A stretch of DNA of 64,000 nucleotides from a candidate division WOR-3 bacterium. Its GTDB lineage: Bacteria > SDB-A. Positions 61,613 to 64,000 of the stretch are shown here, piece after piece (position 1 is the stretch's first letter; every line of letters begins with the position of its first letter). The notes under the pieces are model-generated. The model saw only the letters and a list, made by a program, of their open reading frames with translations. It was not told where the DNA came from and made no database searches. The translations under genes were made by a program, and so were the position numbers. The DNA is taken from the NCBI GenBank assembly GCA_016926475.1, contig JAFGON010000021.1, forward strand, positions 23,351 to 87,350, in the 5' to 3' direction.

Positions 61613-62326
61613 TTGAAAGCGATGATTCTCGCCGCCGGTCTCGGCACAAGACTTGGAGAAATGACAAAAAACACCCCAAAAGCTCTCGTCGAAGTCAGAG
61701 GGGTTTCACTGATAGAAAATGTGGCGACAAAACTCGTCTCCCAGGGTTTTGGTGAAATTGTAGTCAATTTGCACCACTTTCCCGAGAAAATAATCTCTTT
61801 TCTCGAATCAAACCATTTTTTCGGAGCTGAAATGAAATTTTCTGTAGAGAAGGATTTCCCCCTCGGAACAGGTGGCGGAATTTTCTTTGCGGCAGAACTT
61901 TTAAAAGATTCCGAAACTTTCCTCGTCCACAATGTCGATGTCATATCAGACACAGACCTAAAATCGCTTTTTGATAGCCATTTAAGGTTAAAAAACGACG
62001 CGACTCTATCCGTCAAAAAGAGAGAGACCACAAGACCTCTTTTGTTCGAAAAAGGGGGAACTCTTCTGAGAAGGTTAACCGAAGGCGAAGAAATCAATTC
62101 CGAAAACAGCTATGTTTATGCCTTTTCAGGCATCCAGTGCATAAGCTCCTCCGTTTTAGAGAAAAAGCCTCCTTCCAGCGTTTTTTCCATAATTGATTTT
62201 TATCTTGAAAACAAACAGAGCGTGAAAACGGGTTATTCAGAGGACATTGGAAATTACTGGTTTGACGCGGGTAAACCGGAGATTTTGAGGCATCTGGAAA
62301 ATAACCCGCCTTTCAAAATTCCGTAA
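61613..62326 (+). CDS. murU: MurU-like sugar-1-phosphate nucleotidyltransferase
   Basis: 237 aa. The nucleotidyltransferase loop AMILAAGLGTRLGEMT (with TPKALVEVRG) begins at residue 3, followed by LGTGGGIFFA and VHNVDVISDTDL (metal Asp). NYWFDAGKPEILRHLE closes the protein. The size and motifs fit MurU, which makes UDP-MurNAc from MurNAc-1-phosphate, although GlcNAc-1-P or mannose-1-P uridylyl/guanylyltransferases look alike. It starts with TTG directly after the kinase-RapZ stop, making an AmgK-MurU-type pair. It is the last gene of the cmk run; no terminator hairpin is visible in the 43-base gap behind it. Confidence 0.8.
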   Translation: MKAMILAAGLGTRLGEMTKNTPKALVEVRGVSLIENVATKLVSQGFGEIVVNLHHFPEKIISFLESNHFFGAEMKFSVEKDFPLGTGGGIFFAAELLKDSETFLVHNVDVISDTDLKSLFDSHLRLKNDATLSVKKRETTRPLLFEKGGTLLRRLTEGEEINSENSYVYAFSGIQCISSSVLEKKPPSSVFSIIDFYLENKQSVKTGYSEDIGNYWFDAGKPEILRHLENNPPFKIP

Positions 62327-62369
62327 GCAAATCGAAAATTTTCCCTTTAAAAAAAATATTGAAATATAT

Positions 62370-63008
62370 CTAAGCTTTTAAGATGCTGTCGATTATTCTC
62401 TTTATCTGTTCGGGCTTTTCTGCCGCGAATCTTGACGACTCAATTTCATCCCTTCCGTAACCATACAAAGCCGCCACAAAAACGAAACCGTTTTCTTCGG
62501 CTGCGGCCATATCGTGGTACCTGTCGCCTACCATGAATTTTCCGGAAGGTTTGAACTCACCCTCCAAATCCCTCAACATTTGTTTTTTGCTCTCCCCTCT
62601 GACCGGCACTCTAAGGGCGGAGAAGAGTTTATCGATTTTGAATTTCTCGACGACCGTCTTTATGTATATATCTGTGGCGTTTGAACATATCGCGAGAGTG
62701 AAATCCTTCAGACCATAGAGAAGTGGCAAAACTCCTTCATAGAGTTCCCCCTTCTCTCTGACCATTTCAAGTTCTCTTGTCTGAAATTCATCATACAATT
62801 CCAGCGCCTTCCCAGGGTTTGATATATCCTCAAGCCATTTAGCAAAGACGCTGTCGGGTTCGCCTATGAAAGAAAACAAAAATTCTTCCGGCGGTGTTTC
62901 TAATCTGTTGTTCGATAAAACTGTTTTGACAGCCTCAATAAATGAAGTTTCCGATCTGTAAAGGGTTCCGTCCATGTCAAAAACCGCCATGTTTAGTTTC
63001 TCCGTCAT
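62370..63008 (-). CDS. HAD-family phosphatase (Gph-like)
   Basis: About 212 aa. The HAD motifs are in order: AVFDMDGTLYRSETS (nucleophile Asp), LAICSNATD (motif II), and KKQMLRDLEGEF plus MVGDRYHDMAAAEENG (motifs III/IV). A helical cap lies between motifs I and II. It may hydrolyse phosphoglycolate or another small phosphoester. I chose the ATG at 63008, placed right after the GNAT stop with GGGGAG upstream; a TTG at 63038 would overlap that gene. It converges with the MurU-like gene. Confidence 0.85.
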   Translation of the reverse strand: MTEKLNMAVFDMDGTLYRSETSFIEAVKTVLSNNRLETPPEEFLFSFIGEPDSVFAKWLEDISNPGKALELYDEFQTRELEMVREKGELYEGVLPLLYGLKDFTLAICSNATDIYIKTVVEKFKIDKLFSALRVPVRGESKKQMLRDLEGEFKPSGKFMVGDRYHDMAAAEENGFVFVAALYGYGRDEIESSRFAAEKPEQIKRIIDSILKA

Positions 63009-63009
63009 A

Positions 63010-63444
63010 TTAAACTTCTCCCCAGGGTTTTTTGACAAAATACTTTATGTGTCCTTTTTTCACGTATCCTTTTTTCATAAAAGCCTTTTTGGACCATTCG
63101 TTGTCCTCATCTATCAGACAAGCGTATACTTTGATCTCTTTCTCCTTGAACCAGGCTTCGGCTTTTTCGATGAGCAGCTGGGCTATTCCTCTTCTTCCGA
63201 AATCTGGATCAACAGCCAGCCTGTTGACCCATCCTTTCCTGCCGTCGTGGGTTGCAAAAACGCTTCCGATTATTTTTCCATCGAATAAGGCAACGTAAAA
63301 ACACGTGTTTTCGAGAATACTCTGCTTTTTTATGATTTCTTTGGCATCTCTTCCATCGAGTTTGTAAGGCAACCCGCTCTTTTCCCAAAGCGCTATAAGG
63401 TTTTCGTGATCTTCGTCCACATATTTTTTGAAAACTATATCCAT
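63010..63444 (-). CDS. GNAT-family N-acetyltransferase
   Basis: About 144 aa. The acetyl-CoA loop is seen in VNRLAVDPDFGRRGIAQLL, after GKIIGSVFATHDG and before YACLIDEDNEWSKKAFMKKG, the usual GNAT order. The acceptor is unknown. I chose the ATG at 63444, preceded by GAGGGAAAA; the frame is open upstream to 63516 but without homology. The next gene, a HAD phosphatase, starts 1 base after its stop. Confidence 0.87.
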   Translation of the reverse strand: MDIVFKKYVDEDHENLIALWEKSGLPYKLDGRDAKEIIKKQSILENTCFYVALFDGKIIGSVFATHDGRKGWVNRLAVDPDFGRRGIAQLLIEKAEAWFKEKEIKVYACLIDEDNEWSKKAFMKKGYVKKGHIKYFVKKPWGEV

Positions 63445-63467
63445 TTTTCCCTCTTTTAAATATGACC

Positions 63468-63500
63468 TTAACTTATAGAGCAAAATATCATAAAATCCAA
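63468..63500. promoter_or_regulatory. overlapping divergent promoters (gdhA-like and GNAT genes)
   Basis: For the plus strand: TTAACT (63468-63473, 4 of 6) and TAAAAT (63491-63496, 5 of 6), 17 bases apart, with a start near 63503. For the minus strand: TTGGAT (63500-63495, 3 of 6) and TATAAG (63477-63472, 5 of 6), also 17 apart, with a start near 63465. The two overlap almost completely, so RNA polymerase would probably use one at a time. Confidence 0.4.
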
Positions 63501-63539
63501 ATATCTGTAAATTCATATTAATTTTTTCAGGAGGTGTTT

Positions 63540-64000
63540 GTGTCCGATAAGTCTTTCAACGCGTTCAAGATGGCTCAACAGCAATTCGACAACACAGCCG
63601 AAAAACTCGGCCTCGACCAGGGAACAAGAGACCTGTTGCGCACTCCGATGAGGGAGTATTCCTTCAACATTCCCGTGAGAATGGACGACAATTCGGTCAA
63701 AGTCTTCAAAGGATTCAGGGTACAGCACAACGACTCTAGGGGCCCATGCAAGGGAGGAATTCGTTTTCACCCCCTCGAAACCCTCGACACAGTCCGCGCT
63801 TTGGCAATGTGGATGACATGGAAATGTTCTGTCGTCGACATACCTCTCGGTGGAGGAAAAGGCGGAGTGATCTGCGACCCCCACCATCTCTCAGAAAGAG
63901 AACAGGAGGGCATTTGCAGGGGCTGGGTCCGTCAGATAGCATACGACATCGGACCTCTTCAGGATGTCCCCGCTCCCGACGTCATGACCCACGGCCAGCA
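63540..64000 (+). CDS. gdhA: glutamate (Glu/Leu/Phe/Val) dehydrogenase, 3' end cut by window
   Basis: The first 153 codons are present, starting at a GTG with a strong AGGAGGTG site. The translation carries GFRVQHNDSRGPCKGGIRFH with the substrate-binding Lys, PLGGGKGGVICDP with the catalytic Lys, and QDVPAPDVMT with the catalytic Asp. These are the hallmarks of NAD(P)-linked glutamate dehydrogenases. The NAD-binding domain lies beyond base 64000, so cofactor choice cannot be read. It is divergent from the GNAT gene and probably links amino acid fermentation to 2-oxoglutarate. Confidence 0.93.
   Translation, partial: MSDKSFNAFKMAQQQFDNTAEKLGLDQGTRDLLRTPMREYSFNIPVRMDDNSVKVFKGFRVQHNDSRGPCKGGIRFHPLETLDTVRALAMWMTWKCSVVDIPLGGGKGGVICDPHHLSEREQEGICRGWVRQIAYDIGPLQDVPAPDVMTHGQ

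Noticed and set aside
61339-62097. 252-codon minus-strand open frame
   Set aside because: It is antisense to the RapZ domain and the MurU-like gene, both of which have clear motifs on the plus strand; the antisense translation is Ser/Phe/Lys-rich with no family likeness.
1-64000. CRISPR arrays, insertion sequences, prophage, integrases, toxin-antitoxin or other defence systems
   Set aside because: I found no regularly spaced repeats, transposase or integrase motifs, or defence-type proteins; nearly all sequence is accounted for by core and envelope genes.

Overview
This 64-kb window is a stretch of ordinary bacterial chromosome, densely coded, at roughly 42-44% GC by eye. I see no prophage, insertion sequence, integrase or CRISPR array. 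The organism looks like an anaerobic or fermentative Gram-negative bacterium. KdsB (CMP-KDO synthesis for LPS), several predicted outer-membrane beta-barrel proteins, lipoproteins with lipoboxes and an MltD-type murein hydrolase point to a diderm envelope. Oxygen-independent class II and class III ribonucleotide reductases, butyrate kinase and phosphate butyryltransferase point to anaerobic metabolism. TTG start codons are unusually common, and many neighbouring genes overlap by 1-20 bases. Together with the DUF6754/DUF502 membrane cluster, this resembles genomes of uncultured candidate phyla such as the WOR-3/Cloacimonadota neighbourhood. That placement is an impression, not a demonstrated assignment.

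Layout. (1) 44-3037, plus: a promoter, an MltD-like lytic transglycosylase and a lipoprotein, ending at a strong hairpin. (2) 11505-3041, minus: an NrdR-controlled deoxyribonucleotide operon, nrdR-nrdD-nrdG-nrdJ, followed by a membrane-GAF protein and a GT-B glycosyltransferase, joined by very short gaps or 4-base overlaps. (3) 21830-11588, minus: a DUF6754 protein, three membrane proteins, a DUF502 protein, a CBS/CorC protein, dnaE, a small beta-barrel and buk. (4) 32712-22055, minus: a tRNA-Gly/Cys/Leu promoter and cluster, an M20 amidohydrolase, a membrane protein, ndk, a giant outer-membrane protein, then a histidine kinase, an NtrC-type regulator, a REC-DUF4388-roadblock-like regulator and a 69-aa protein, ending at two hairpins. 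(5) 38366-32716, minus: a Smg/DUF494-like protein, topA, a GH13 enzyme, a lysine-tailed protein with a decayed alkyltransferase domain, and a lipoprotein. (6) 38458-40909, plus: an SPFH protein and hutH; a metallo-beta-lactamase-fold hydrolase faces it. (7) 41683-62326, plus: an 18-gene housekeeping run (cmk, plsC, ispH, rpsA, kdsB, pyrG, EcfT-like, truA, purB, acyl-CoA dehydrogenase, ptb, fabH, radical SAM, rng, PepV-like, saccharopine-dehydrogenase-like, kinase-RapZ fusion, MurU-like). (8) 63500-62370, minus: a GNAT acetyltransferase and a HAD phosphatase. (9) From 63540, plus: a glutamate dehydrogenase family gene cut off by the window end.

How genes fit together. Cmk and PyrG make the CTP that KdsB consumes for LPS. 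Ptb, Buk, the acyl-CoA dehydrogenase and FabH suggest that short acyl-CoAs are exchanged between fermentation and fatty-acid initiation. The kinase-RapZ fusion and the MurU-like uridylyltransferase look like an amino-sugar recycling pair, which fits with the MltD-like murein hydrolase elsewhere in the window.

The most interesting items are: the sugar-kinase/RapZ C-terminal fusion paired with a MurU-like enzyme; a lysine-tailed O6-alkylguanine-transferase-like protein whose PCHR active site reads PFYR; a histidine ammonia-lyase with a natural Cys at the MIO serine (residue 143); the NrdR-box promoter driving both class II and class III reductases plus an uncharacterised membrane-GAF protein; and the DUF6754 membrane cluster.
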